From: Aureitalea sp. L0-47
GTDB lineage: Bacteria > Bacteroidota > Bacteroidia > Flavobacteriales > Flavobacteriaceae
Assembly (NCBI RefSeq): GCF_026126405.1
Contig: NZ_JAFMTQ010000015.1
Location: forward strand, 24,364-88,363
Direction: 5' to 3'
DNA length: 64,000 bases
Shown: positions 1 through 7,691 of the stretch, in pieces
How the letters are laid out: each line of letters begins with the position of its first letter
How positions within the stretch are numbered: position 1 is the first letter of the stretch
Translations under genes and position numbers: made by a program
Notes under the pieces: generated by a model
Database searches by the model: none
Told to the model about the DNA's origin: nothing
Seen by the model: the letters and a program-made list of their open reading frames with translations, nothing else

Positions 1-142
1 CAGTGAATTCGGATTCAATGCCGGAGCAGGATATAAGTATAAGATCATCGACAATGTTAGCGTGTTTACCGAGGTAAAATATGTGATCATTGATCCCGCG
101 GGATATTTCCACGCAAGGCTTGGTTTGCATTTCGATTTCTAA
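1..142 (+). CDS. C-terminal end of an outer-membrane beta-barrel protein (partial)
   Basis: An open frame enters from the left edge and ends at a TAA at 140-142, giving the last 46 residues. It has alternating hydrophobic and polar residues and ends in LGLHFDF, with a terminal aromatic residue as is usual for outer-membrane barrels. A glycine/alanine-rich strand (GFNAGAGYKYK) fits an OmpA/OmpW-like porin fold. The start is outside the window, so the family cannot be named. A hairpin terminator follows at 162-191. Confidence 0.5.
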   Translation, partial: SEFGFNAGAGYKYKIIDNVSVFTEVKYVIIDPAGYFHARLGLHFDF

Positions 143-161
143 ATTCAGAAAAAATATTTTT

Positions 162-191
162 AAAATTCGGGGTTAGCGCTCCGAATTTTTT
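162..191 (+). terminator. Intrinsic terminator after the partial barrel gene
   Basis: The arms AAAATTCGG (162-170) and CCGAATTTT (181-189) are perfect complements around a 10-base loop and are followed by T residues. It separates the barrel gene from aroQ. The downstream arm lies only a few bases upstream of the aroQ promoter box. Confidence 0.7.
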
Positions 192-197
192 ATTCTA

Positions 198-205
198 TAT
201 ATTTG
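198..205 (+). promoter_or_regulatory. Promoter -7 box of aroQ (TATATTTG)
   Basis: A perfect match to the Bacteroidota -7 consensus TAnnTTTG ends four bases before the aroQ ATG at 210. No clear TTTG box is visible about 20 bases upstream. If the box is used, transcription would start at or next to the start codon, giving a leaderless mRNA. Confidence 0.45.
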
Positions 206-209
206 AAAC

Positions 210-626
210 ATGAAGATCATTATCATCAACGGACCCAACCTAAATCTCCTTGGTAAGCGTGAGACGGATATCTATGGAGATATGCCTTTCGAGGAATACT
301 TTGATATTCTGAAGAACAAGTTCGACTGGTTTGATTTGGAATACTACCAAAGCAATATTGAAGGTGAACTTATCGATAAGATCCAGGAAGTTGGTTTCTC
401 ATACGATGGTATTATTCTAAACGCAGCAGCCTTCACACATACTTCTGTAGGACTGCGAGATGCCATTGCCGCGATCGAAACCCCCGTGGTGGAAGTACAT
501 ATCTCCAACACATCAAATCGGGAGGAATTTCGTCATAACTCCTTTATAACTCCGGTGGCCAGGGGTGTGATTATGGGCTTCGGACTTCAAAGCTACGAGT
601 TGGCCGTGCAATCCTTTATCAAATAA
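210..626 (+). CDS. aroQ: Type II 3-dehydroquinate dehydratase
   Basis: This 138-residue cytosolic enzyme converts 3-dehydroquinate to 3-dehydroshikimate in the shikimate pathway. The family hallmark GPNLNLLG is at residues 8-15, the active-site tyrosine is Y22 in DIYG, and the substrate-binding VHISNTSNREEFRHNS segment follows near residue 96. Length is close to the usual 140-150. The start is fixed because the first beta strand begins at MKIIIINGPN. It is a single gene between two hairpin terminators, convergent with lpd. Confidence 0.95.
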   Translation: MKIIIINGPNLNLLGKRETDIYGDMPFEEYFDILKNKFDWFDLEYYQSNIEGELIDKIQEVGFSYDGIILNAAAFTHTSVGLRDAIAAIETPVVEVHISNTSNREEFRHNSFITPVARGVIMGFGLQSYELAVQSFIK

Positions 627-650
627 AAAAGCGCCCTTTCGGACGCTTTT
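627..650. terminator. Bidirectional terminator between aroQ and lpd
   Basis: AAAAGCG...CGCTTTT forms a stem with a TTTC loop and one internal mismatch. A and T runs flank it on both sides, so it can end transcription of both convergent genes. Confidence 0.75.
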
Positions 651-671
651 ACACTTTATGTTCAGCTTTGG

Positions 672-2048
672 CTACAGGTGAATTACTTCATCGTAGGCAT
701 CGGCAACGGCTTCCATTACCGCCTCACTCATAGTAGGGTGGGGGTGAATTGCTTTTAGCACTTCGTGACCCGTGGTTTCCAGTTTTCTCGCTACAACCGC
801 TTCAGCGATCATGTCAGTAACACCGGCACCTATCATGTGGCAACCTAACCACTCACCGTATTTGGCATCGAAGATCACCTTCACAAATCCGTCTTTAGTT
901 CCTGCGGCACTGGCCTTACCACTTGCCGAGAACGGGAATTTACCCACTTTAATATCGTAACCGGCTTCCTTGGCCTGTGCTTCGGTTAGGCCTACACTGG
1001 CAATTTCCGGGCTTGTATAGGTGCATCCGGGAATATTTCCGTAATCGATAGGCTCAACATGAATACCGGCAATCTTCTCCACACAGGTAATACCTTCGGC
1101 AGAAGCAACGTGCGCAAGGGCAGGACCCGGAACTACATCACCAATAGCGTAGTATCCAGGGATATTCGTCTGGTACCAGTCGTTCACCATGATCTTTCCT
1201 TTATCGGTAACAATACCTACATCCTCCAGTCCGATATTTTCTATATTGGAAGCTATTCCCACTGCAGATAAAACCACATCGGCCTCAAGAACCTCTTCAC
1301 CCTTTTTAGTTTTAACTGTGGCTTTTACTTTTTTTCCTGAAGTATCCACACTTTCTACTGAAGAGTTCGTCATTACCTTGATCCCGGACTTTTTGAAGAT
1401 ACGTTCGAATTGCTTGGAAACTTCTTCATCTTCCAGCGGTACAAGGTTAGGAAGGAATTCAACGATGGTAACATCGGTACCCATTGAATTATAGAAGTTT
1501 GAAAATTCTACTCCAATGGCTCCGCTTCCTACAACCAGCATACTTTTTGGCTGAGTTTTAAGCGTCATGGCTTCACGGTAACCAATAACTTTTTTACCAT
1601 CCTGTGGAAGACTAGGGAGCTCACGAGATCGGGCTCCGGTAGCAATAATAATATGATCTGCGGAATATTCTTTACCATCAACTTCCACCTTTTTTCCGGG
1701 TTTCAACTTCCCAAAACCATCGATCACGTCGATTTTATTCTTTTTCATCAGGAACTGAACCCCTTTGCTCATTCCATCGGCTACTCCTCGGCTTCGTTCT
1801 ACTACTTTGTTGAAGTCCTTGTCGGCTTCTTTAACGGTTAGGCCATAGTCTTCTGCATGCTTCAAATATTCGAATACCTGGGCACTTTTCAGAAGTGCTT
1901 TGGTGGGGATACATCCCCAGTTAAGACATACACCTCCCAGGTTTTCCTTTTCAACAATAGCTGTTTTTAAACCTAACTGAGATGCCCTGATGGCAGTTAC
2001 GTAGCCTCCCGGACCACTACCTAGAACTATAATATCGTATTTGCTCAT
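672..2048 (-). CDS. lpdA: Dihydrolipoyl dehydrogenase (E3)
   Basis: This 458-residue FAD-dependent E3 subunit reoxidises dihydrolipoyl groups of 2-oxoacid dehydrogenases and of the glycine cleavage H protein, passing electrons to NAD+. The FAD-binding GxGxxG motif is GSGPGG at residues 10-15. The redox disulfide is C41/C46 in GGVCLNWGCIPT. A second GxGxxG (GSGAIGVE) marks the NAD domain, and the C-terminal HPHPTMSE carries the catalytic histidine of the partner subunit in the homodimer. It is a single gene; gcvT in this window would be one indirect partner pathway. A TTG-N19-TACATTTC promoter is visible upstream. Confidence 0.97.
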   Translation of the reverse strand: MSKYDIIVLGSGPGGYVTAIRASQLGLKTAIVEKENLGGVCLNWGCIPTKALLKSAQVFEYLKHAEDYGLTVKEADKDFNKVVERSRGVADGMSKGVQFLMKKNKIDVIDGFGKLKPGKKVEVDGKEYSADHIIIATGARSRELPSLPQDGKKVIGYREAMTLKTQPKSMLVVGSGAIGVEFSNFYNSMGTDVTIVEFLPNLVPLEDEEVSKQFERIFKKSGIKVMTNSSVESVDTSGKKVKATVKTKKGEEVLEADVVLSAVGIASNIENIGLEDVGIVTDKGKIMVNDWYQTNIPGYYAIGDVVPGPALAHVASAEGITCVEKIAGIHVEPIDYGNIPGCTYTSPEIASVGLTEAQAKEAGYDIKVGKFPFSASGKASAAGTKDGFVKVIFDAKYGEWLGCHMIGAGVTDMIAEAVVARKLETTGHEVLKAIHPHPTMSEAVMEAVADAYDEVIHL

Positions 2049-2088
2049 TTCCTGAAATTAGTGTCGTTATTAGAGGAAACGAATTTAC

Positions 2089-2118
2089 GAAATGTAAGCG
2101 TAATGAGGAAGATTACAA
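2089..2118 (-). promoter_or_regulatory. Probable promoter of lpd
   Basis: On the minus strand TTG (2118-2116) is followed after 19 bases by TACATTTC (2096-2089), one base from TAnnTTTG. It lies about 41 bases before the lpd ATG. Confidence 0.4.
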
Positions 2119-2130
2119 GTTTTTTTTAAC

Positions 2131-2355
2131 CTAGCGTACTTTTACAAGTACATAGCCATTTCGGGTCTTTCGATAACGGTTACCGTTCCAGGTGTAGTAG
2201 CGCCTTCCCTTAATAACCACCACTTTGTGATTCCGGGGAGCCTTCTTCACTACGACAACTCTAGTGTTTTGTGTGGGAGTAGTTGTAACCACGCGTTTTG
2301 CGCAACTTGTATAAAGTATGGTACATAACCCGAAGAGTAGTAGAATACGTTTCAT
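2131..2355 (-). CDS. Small basic lipoprotein of unknown function
   Basis: The 74-residue product starts with a lipoprotein signal peptide (lipobox LYTSC, cysteine at residue 18). The mature part is short, very basic and rich in beta-branched and aromatic residues (VVVVKK, GRRYYTW, NRYRKTRNGYVLVKV). I do not recognise a named family. The lipobox, the good start context and the gap between real genes support it being a gene. The basic mature region could contact acidic surface polymers, but that is a guess. Confidence 0.6.
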   Translation of the reverse strand: MKRILLLFGLCTILYTSCAKRVVTTTPTQNTRVVVVKKAPRNHKVVVIKGRRYYTWNGNRYRKTRNGYVLVKVR

Positions 2356-2404
2356 AGTAGTCGATTTTCTGTTCGATACTATGACGAAATTTGTAGGAAA
2401 AGGT

Positions 2405-2812
2405 TTAATTTTCCTTTTCCTCGAAGTCTACTGAAAGCGAATTCACGCAATATCGCTGGCCGGTAGCAGTGGGTCCATCGTTAAAGACATGCCCCAGGTG
2501 ACTGCCGCAATTGGCACAAAGTATCTCGGTGCGAATCATTCCGTGTGTCGTATCCCTAATATATTCCACGGTTCCTTCGATGGCTTGGTCAAAAGAGGGC
2601 CAGCCACAGCCACTGTCGAATTTACTGCTACTATCAAAAAGCTGGGTTTTGCAAGCCCCACAGGCGTATAATCCCTTGTCGTATTTGAGATTGTATTCAC
2701 CCGTAAACGGGCGCTCTGTTCCCTTTAAGCGTAGTATTCGGTAGCGCTCAGGGCCCAGCTCCTCAAGCCACTCTTCTTCTGTTTTGTGAATCGGATATTG
2801 TTTTTCTGCCAT
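2405..2812 (-). CDS. msrB: Peptide-methionine (R)-S-oxide reductase, cytosolic
   Basis: This 135-residue enzyme reduces methionine-R-sulfoxide in proteins. Zinc ligands are C51/C54 (CGAC) and C99/C102 (CANC). The catalytic cysteine is C122 in RYCVNS, and a resolving cysteine is present at C69 in SGCGWPSF. There is no signal peptide, so it is cytosolic. Its ATG at 2812 overlaps the TAA of the upstream msrB paralogue by one base, so translation is probably coupled. The pair gives the cell an inner and an outer copy of the same repair enzyme. Confidence 0.93.
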   Translation of the reverse strand: MAEKQYPIHKTEEEWLEELGPERYRILRLKGTERPFTGEYNLKYDKGLYACGACKTQLFDSSSKFDSGCGWPSFDQAIEGTVEYIRDTTHGMIRTEILCANCGSHLGHVFNDGPTATGQRYCVNSLSVDFEEKEN

Positions 2813-3288
2813 TAGTTCTTCGGAATAAAATCTAAAGCTGCTCCATTAATACAATGACGTATTCCAGTGGTTTCACGTGGACCGTCATTGAAAACATGCC
2901 CAAGGTGGCCACCACAGTTAGCACAATGCTCTTCGGTGCGGGCATATCCTAATTTATAGTCTGTATCGAATGCGACGTTACCTTCAATTTCACGATCGAA
3001 ACTCGGCCAGCCTGTTCCACTGTCGAACTTGTACTCACTTTTGAACAGGGGGTGACTACAAGCCGCACACACGTAAGTGCCCGGCTCATAGTTTTTATTC
3101 AGCTCACTTGTGAAGGCACGTTCGGTGCCGGCTTCACGAAGTACATAATATTCCATTTCCGTGAGTTCGGTACGCCATTCGGCTTCAGTTTTAGCTATGG
3201 GAAATATTTCTTTTTCTTTTTTATCCTGCGCTTTCGAATTGCAACTTAGAGCCAGGAAAGCGAAGGTTAGCAATGCTATGTTTTTCAT
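2812..3288 (-). CDS. msrB: Peptide-methionine (R)-S-oxide reductase, lipoprotein form
   Basis: This second MsrB of 158 residues starts at the ATG at 3288; a longer frame upstream would run into the preceding gene. Residues 1-16 form a lipoprotein signal ending in LALSC, so the enzyme is anchored in the envelope. Zinc motifs CAAC and CANC and the catalytic cysteine in RHCIN are present. Unlike the cytosolic copy, the resolving position is threonine (SGTGWPSF), so the sulfenic acid must be resolved by another thiol or an external reductant. It starts one base after the stop of the upstream lipoprotein gene. Confidence 0.9.
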   Translation of the reverse strand: MKNIALLTFAFLALSCNSKAQDKKEKEIFPIAKTEAEWRTELTEMEYYVLREAGTERAFTSELNKNYEPGTYVCAACSHPLFKSEYKFDSGTGWPSFDREIEGNVAFDTDYKLGYARTEEHCANCGGHLGHVFNDGPRETTGIRHCINGAALDFIPKN

Positions 3289-3289
3289 T

Positions 3290-3811
3290 TTAATTTCCAA
3301 TTGATTGAATGTCGGTAACTTCCAAATTAATAGTATCCAATAGATCAGACATCGATAGGTTCGCATCAGCGAATTCCGAAGGAACTACTGCAATACGGAA
3401 CGTTTGGTCGTTTGTAAAGTTACTTCCTAACGTACTAAGATCGAAATTACCGTCCAGGAATAATCTAACATCCAGGAAAGTATGATCGAAGCTGTACAGC
3501 AGCGTGTTATTCCCCACAAAAAACGTTTGTGGAAGTTGACTCCATACATCTATACTTCCACCAGGATCGGGAATTACATCTTCCAGAAGGTACACAAGAA
3601 CCACATCGCTTTCGAAGACTTCTACGTTAGATGGAAATTGGATCAATTGGCTGTAACCGTTACCCGGCGTGAAGTCAACAGTCACTTCAAAGACCTGTCC
3701 CAGAATATTGATTCCCGGATCTCCCGGAGGCCCCGGAGGGCCAGGATCACCTTCACAAGACGTTAGAAAAATAGCAGTAGACAATGAGAATAATAGGAGT
3801 AAGTTTTTCAT
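3290..3811 (-). CDS. Lipoprotein with a short collagen-like segment
   Basis: The 173-residue protein has a lipoprotein signal with cysteine at residue 19 (FLTSC), directly followed by a collagen-like GDPGPPGPPGDPG stretch (about residues 21-33). The rest is an acidic, beta-rich domain rich in aromatic and valine residues. This layout (lipobox, then GPPG repeats as a stalk, then a globular domain) is common in Bacteroidota envelope proteins of unknown role. It is the first gene of a tight operon with two msrB genes, so envelope protein repair may be linked to it. Confidence 0.8.
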   Translation of the reverse strand: MKNLLLLFSLSTAIFLTSCEGDPGPPGPPGDPGINILGQVFEVTVDFTPGNGYSQLIQFPSNVEVFESDVVLVYLLEDVIPDPGGSIDVWSQLPQTFFVGNNTLLYSFDHTFLDVRLFLDGNFDLSTLGSNFTNDQTFRIAVVPSEFADANLSMSDLLDTINLEVTDIQSIGN

Positions 3812-3839
3812 AATAAAATGTGTTTTCGATTAGTGGTAT

Positions 3840-3871
3840 CAAAAGTCGTTCCATGAGTAATCCATATCAAA
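3840..3871 (-). promoter_or_regulatory. Probable promoter of the lipoprotein-msrB-msrB operon
   Basis: On the minus strand TTTTTG (3873-3868) is followed after 20 bases by GACTTTTG (3847-3840), one mismatch from TAnnTTTG. It ends about 29 bases before the first ATG. Confidence 0.4.
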
Positions 3872-3954
3872 AATAATGGTATATATTTTGCTTCTGAAAT
3901 AAAAACTGATATAACTTTTATCATTAACTTTAGACTTTAATAAAAACGTTAACC

Positions 3955-4779
3955 ATGAAATTAAAGACAACAATTTCTCTTTTAGGAGTTGCCATATTTA
4001 TGGTGGCTTGTGCCACGAATCCTTTTACAGGAAAAAAGACGATGGCACTAGTCCCGAATTCACAGATATTCCCGATGGCTTTTCAGCAGTACGATCAATT
4101 CCTTGCTGAAAACAATGTAGTAACCGGAACAGCTCAGGCTAATAAAATAAAGAAGATCGGGCAGGAGATAGCCACAGCTTCAGAGCGATGGCTGAATGCG
4201 AACGGATATGCAGGTTATTTGAAAGACTATCAGTGGGAATATAATCTTGTAAACGATCCCGCAGTAAATGCATGGTGTATGCCTGGTGGCAAGATCGTTT
4301 TTTATACAGGTATTCTTCCAATAGCGAAAAACGATGCCGGAATTGCTGCCATTATGGGACATGAGGTGGCTCATGCACTGGCAAATCACGGTCAGCAGCG
4401 AATGAGCGCCGCACAGTACCAGGGTTTAGTGGCAGTCGCGGGAAATGTAGCACTATCTAAAGACCCGAAAGCCCAAGAAGATTTCAATAAATACTACGGG
4501 ATAGGTTCTACTGTTGGTGTGATGCTGCCTTTCAGCAGAAAACATGAGAGCGAGGCAGACCGTATTGGATTAACGCTTATGGCGATGGCAGGGTACGATC
4601 CCATAGAAGGAGCTGAATTATGGAAGCGCATGCAACAGAACAGTGGTGGGCAAGCTCCTCCTGAGTTTCTGAGTACTCACCCTTCGAGTCAGACCAGGAT
4701 CAATAACATTACTGCCTGGGCACCTGAAGCAAAGGCGGAAGCACGTAAATTTGGCGTTACCAAATTCAAAAGAAACTAG
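3955..4779 (+). CDS. M48-family metallopeptidase, lipoprotein
   Basis: This 274-residue zinc protease belongs to the periplasmic M48 group (LoiP/BepA/Oma1-like). A lipoprotein signal ends in MVACATNPFTGKK, the conserved start of the mature protein in this group. The zinc site is H136-E137-x-x-H140 in GHEVAHALANHG, with the third ligand E200 in ESEADRIG. The C-terminal FLSTHPSSQTRI motif is also typical. It probably degrades or refolds damaged envelope proteins. It is a single gene with its own terminator. Confidence 0.92.
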   Translation: MKLKTTISLLGVAIFMVACATNPFTGKKTMALVPNSQIFPMAFQQYDQFLAENNVVTGTAQANKIKKIGQEIATASERWLNANGYAGYLKDYQWEYNLVNDPAVNAWCMPGGKIVFYTGILPIAKNDAGIAAIMGHEVAHALANHGQQRMSAAQYQGLVAVAGNVALSKDPKAQEDFNKYYGIGSTVGVMLPFSRKHESEADRIGLTLMAMAGYDPIEGAELWKRMQQNSGGQAPPEFLSTHPSSQTRINNITAWAPEAKAEARKFGVTKFKRN

Positions 4780-4806
4780 GTCGTCTAAAATATTTTAGTA
4801 CTTTAG

Positions 4807-4834
4807 AAGCTGCCTACAAAAGGCAGCTTTTTTT
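4807..4834 (+). terminator. Intrinsic terminator abutting the next start codon
   Basis: AAGCTGCC (4807-4814) pairs with GGCAGCTT (4822-4829) around a 7-base loop and is followed by seven T residues. The T run ends at the base before the ATG of the transporter gene at 4835. Confidence 0.8.
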
Positions 4835-6172
4835 ATGGCCAACCTACCAAAGGGAAGTAAGAAACTTTTAAATGCCTGGGCTTTCTACGACTGGGCAAAT
4901 TCTGTGTATAGCCTGGTAATTGCCTCGGCTGTATTCCCCTTGTTCTATCAGGCTCTTTTTAACACGGCAGGTGTAGAGACCGTTTCCGTATTCGGAGGAG
5001 AGATACGAAGTACACCGCTTATCAGTTATACCACTGCAGCCGCCTTCCTTGCAGTATCTTTTTTGTCACCACTATTATCGGGTATAGCGGATTATGTAGG
5101 AAACAAGAAGGTATTCATGAAATTCTTCTGTTACCTCGGAAGCCTTTCCTGTATTGGACTTTACTGGTTCGATTTGGATTACATTTATATCAGTCTCACT
5201 TTTTATTTCCTGGGATTGATAGGATTCTGGGCGAGTCTGGTGTTTTACAATTCGTATTTACCGGACATTGCACACAAAGAACAGCAGGATTCGATAAGTG
5301 CCAAAGGATTTTCAATGGGTTATATAGGTAGTGTTGTACTACTTATTTTCAACCTCGTAATGGTAATGAATCCTGGTTGGTTTGGACTCGGAGAAGGAGA
5401 TGAAGCCAGTATAAAGGCCATGAGGGTCTCATTTATAACCGTTGGGATCTGGTGGATGTCTTTTAGTCAGTACACCTTTTTCCATCTTCCCAAAGGAGTA
5501 TCCACCGGTCATAAGGTTACGAGTTCAGTAATTTTCAATGGTTTCAGGGAGTTGAAAGGAGTTTTTAATGCCTTGACGGAGAACCTAAGGTTAAAACGTT
5601 ATCTGGCGGCATTCTTTGTGTATAGTATGGCTGTTCAAACTGTCATGCTGGTGGCTACCTATTTCGGAGAGAAGGAAATTTGCTGGTGCGAAGGATGTGA
5701 TGATATAAGTTGTAGCGAAAAAACAATTGGTCTTATTTCCAGCATATTGATCATACAATTAGTAGCAGTATTAGGAGCCTGGATTACGTCGCGGGCGAGT
5801 TTTAAATTCGGGAATATACCTACGCTCATTGTAATAAATATTGTTTGGGTTGGAATCTGTATATACGCTTTCTTTATCACTTCACCCATGCAGTTTTACA
5901 GCACGGCGGCGGTTGTAGGACTTGTTATGGGAGGGATACAGGCTCTTTCGCGATCCACTTATTCGAAGTTCCTGCCAAAGACTGAGGATACGACCTCTTA
6001 TTTCAGTTTTTACGATGTAGCGGAAAAGATCGGGATTGTTGTGGGGATGTTAATTTATGGGTTTATCGATCAGATAACAGGTTCTATGCGGAATTCTATA
6101 CTTTTCCTCGTTATCTTTTTTAGCGTGGGTGTGATTTTACTTCTGCGTGTGCCGAAAAAGGAACCCGAATAG
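4835..6172 (+). CDS. MFS transporter, UMF1 (Atg22-like) family
   Basis: This 445-residue inner-membrane protein has about 12 hydrophobic segments. The N-terminal motif NAWAFYDWANSVYSLVI and the segment ALSRSTYSKFLPKTEDTTSYFSFYDVAEK are hallmarks of the UMF1/Atg22-like branch of the major facilitator superfamily. The substrate is unknown; yeast Atg22 exports amino acids from the vacuole. An unusual cysteine-rich loop (CWCEGCDDISC) lies at about residues 285-295. The ATG at 4835 is the only usable start: the frame upstream reads through the terminator hairpin without another start codon. Confidence 0.88.
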   Translation: MANLPKGSKKLLNAWAFYDWANSVYSLVIASAVFPLFYQALFNTAGVETVSVFGGEIRSTPLISYTTAAAFLAVSFLSPLLSGIADYVGNKKVFMKFFCYLGSLSCIGLYWFDLDYIYISLTFYFLGLIGFWASLVFYNSYLPDIAHKEQQDSISAKGFSMGYIGSVVLLIFNLVMVMNPGWFGLGEGDEASIKAMRVSFITVGIWWMSFSQYTFFHLPKGVSTGHKVTSSVIFNGFRELKGVFNALTENLRLKRYLAAFFVYSMAVQTVMLVATYFGEKEICWCEGCDDISCSEKTIGLISSILIIQLVAVLGAWITSRASFKFGNIPTLIVINIVWVGICIYAFFITSPMQFYSTAAVVGLVMGGIQALSRSTYSKFLPKTEDTTSYFSFYDVAEKIGIVVGMLIYGFIDQITGSMRNSILFLVIFFSVGVILLLRVPKKEPE

Positions 6173-6184
6173 ACAATTTTTACT

Positions 6185-6192
6185 TAAGTTTG
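6185..6192 (+). promoter_or_regulatory. Promoter -7 box (TAAGTTTG)
   Basis: A perfect TAnnTTTG lies 30 bases before the ATG at 6223. It overlaps the first in-frame candidate start at 6190, which supports the downstream ATG as the true start. No TTTG box is seen at the right distance. Confidence 0.45.
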
Positions 6193-6222
6193 CGTTTAAT
6201 ACCAAGGAAAACTTACTTACTT

Positions 6223-7623
6223 ATGAAGCGATTTCAACTAGTTAGCTGGTTATTTTTATGTTTTCTTGCGCTCCAATTCTCTGCCTGTGACAATGAACCC
6301 CTTGAAGGTGTTTTTATAATTGAGGAAGAAATTGTTGCTGAAGAAGGACAATTCGTAGCCAATATCGGTGGGCAGTCATGGACGGCCAGTGCAGCAGGAG
6401 CTGTGTTCTTTGCCGATAACACCCTAGTCATCTCAGGTACTCTTGATGGAACGGGTCAGACAATATTATTAACAGTAGAAAATGCAGCGGTTAACCTATT
6501 CGACCTTACGGCCGGTGTGGGTACTATCAATGCTGCGGTCTATATAGATGGTAACCCGGACAACCCCTTTACTTCGGAAGGAGCAAATGGTGGATTCGGG
6601 CAAATGGAAATTACCGATATAGATACTGAAAACCTTACCATAACCGGAACCTTCAGCTTTGAAGGTGTTCGATTTGCGCTAGATTCCGAAGGAAACCCTA
6701 TCATCGACGGTAACGGTGATCCGGTCATTGAAAACATATCCATTTCTGGTGGATCCTTTAACGCCATACCTTATACCGAAGATATCGGTGGCGGTGGTGG
6801 AGGAGGAGGAATGTCCCTCGATCCTTTCTTTGCGAAGGTAGACGATGTCGATTTTATTCCGGAAAGTGTTACAACTACCCGAACTCTGATCGCTGATGTT
6901 CCGATGATCAATATCGTGGCCTTAAATGCTGAAGGTGCCAAGATCAGGATTGATATACCTGAATTCCTCGGGACAGGAACCTTTGCCATGGAACAGCTTT
7001 CCGATGGTACTAAACTAATTGCCCAGTATAATGCGGGTATGGGAACGGAAGATCTTTCTTCCAATCCAGGAACGATTGAAATCACTGAATTCAACACTCT
7101 AACGGGTCGTATCGTTGCTAATTTTGCATTTACCGCAACTGATCCATTAGGCCTTGATCCAACAGTAGTGGAGATCACGGAAGGAAATTTTGAAGTACTA
7201 TACGAACCGGAAGCTACCAATCCAAATAACAGCATGTTTGCAAATGTAGACGGTATGGACTGGGTGGCTAATTTTGTGGATGCTTTTGAATTTGATTTCT
7301 CAGGAACGGAGACCGTCACGGCCAGGGGATATAACAATGATTCAGGGGAACTGATCGAGATCACCTTCCCTAAGAATCTTGAGCCCGGTAGCTATGATTT
7401 CGTTAGTACGGCGGCAGCAGGTGAGTCTATTGCAAAGTTCTATACGGAACCTGGAGGAACAGAATTCACTTCAACCGATGGAGCGATCATAGTTATTACC
7501 AACGAACTTTCAACAGGAGGGACTATAAATGCCGCATTCCTTTTCTTAGCAGAAGATCTCACCGGCGGAGATCCTGCCTCATTTAATATTACAGGCGGTG
7601 AGTTTACGGTAGAACTTCCTTAG
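6223..7623 (+). CDS. Lipoprotein with three tandem DUF6252-like domains
   Basis: The 466-residue protein starts with a lipoprotein signal (FLALQFSAC). The mature part holds three similar units of about 130-145 residues, each opening with a variant of 'F-A-x-(I/V)-G/D-x-x-W' (FVANIGGQSW, FFAKVDDVDF, MFANVDGMDW) and closing with 'GTFSF...ISGGSF', 'ANFAF...ITEGNF' or 'AAFLF...ITGGEF'. A poly-glycine linker (GGGGGGG) separates units one and two. This beta-rich pattern matches the DUF6252 type of Bacteroidota surface lipoproteins, whose function is unknown. It is acidic and probably surface-exposed. A bidirectional terminator follows. Confidence 0.8.
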   Translation: MKRFQLVSWLFLCFLALQFSACDNEPLEGVFIIEEEIVAEEGQFVANIGGQSWTASAAGAVFFADNTLVISGTLDGTGQTILLTVENAAVNLFDLTAGVGTINAAVYIDGNPDNPFTSEGANGGFGQMEITDIDTENLTITGTFSFEGVRFALDSEGNPIIDGNGDPVIENISISGGSFNAIPYTEDIGGGGGGGGMSLDPFFAKVDDVDFIPESVTTTRTLIADVPMINIVALNAEGAKIRIDIPEFLGTGTFAMEQLSDGTKLIAQYNAGMGTEDLSSNPGTIEITEFNTLTGRIVANFAFTATDPLGLDPTVVEITEGNFEVLYEPEATNPNNSMFANVDGMDWVANFVDAFEFDFSGTETVTARGYNNDSGELIEITFPKNLEPGSYDFVSTAAAGESIAKFYTEPGGTEFTSTDGAIIVITNELSTGGTINAAFLFLAEDLTGGDPASFNITGGEFTVELP

Positions 7624-7640
7624 ATCTTATTAAAACACAA

Positions 7641-7677
7641 AAAACCGCTACTTCATTAAGAACGTAGCGGTTTTTTA
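7641..7677. terminator. Bidirectional terminator
   Basis: AAAACCGCTAC (7641-7651) pairs with GTAGCGGTTTT (7664-7674) around a 12-base loop, with A and T runs on both sides. It ends the lipoprotein gene and the convergent four-gene sigma operon. Confidence 0.8.
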
Positions 7678-7691
7678 TTTTGATTGGTATT

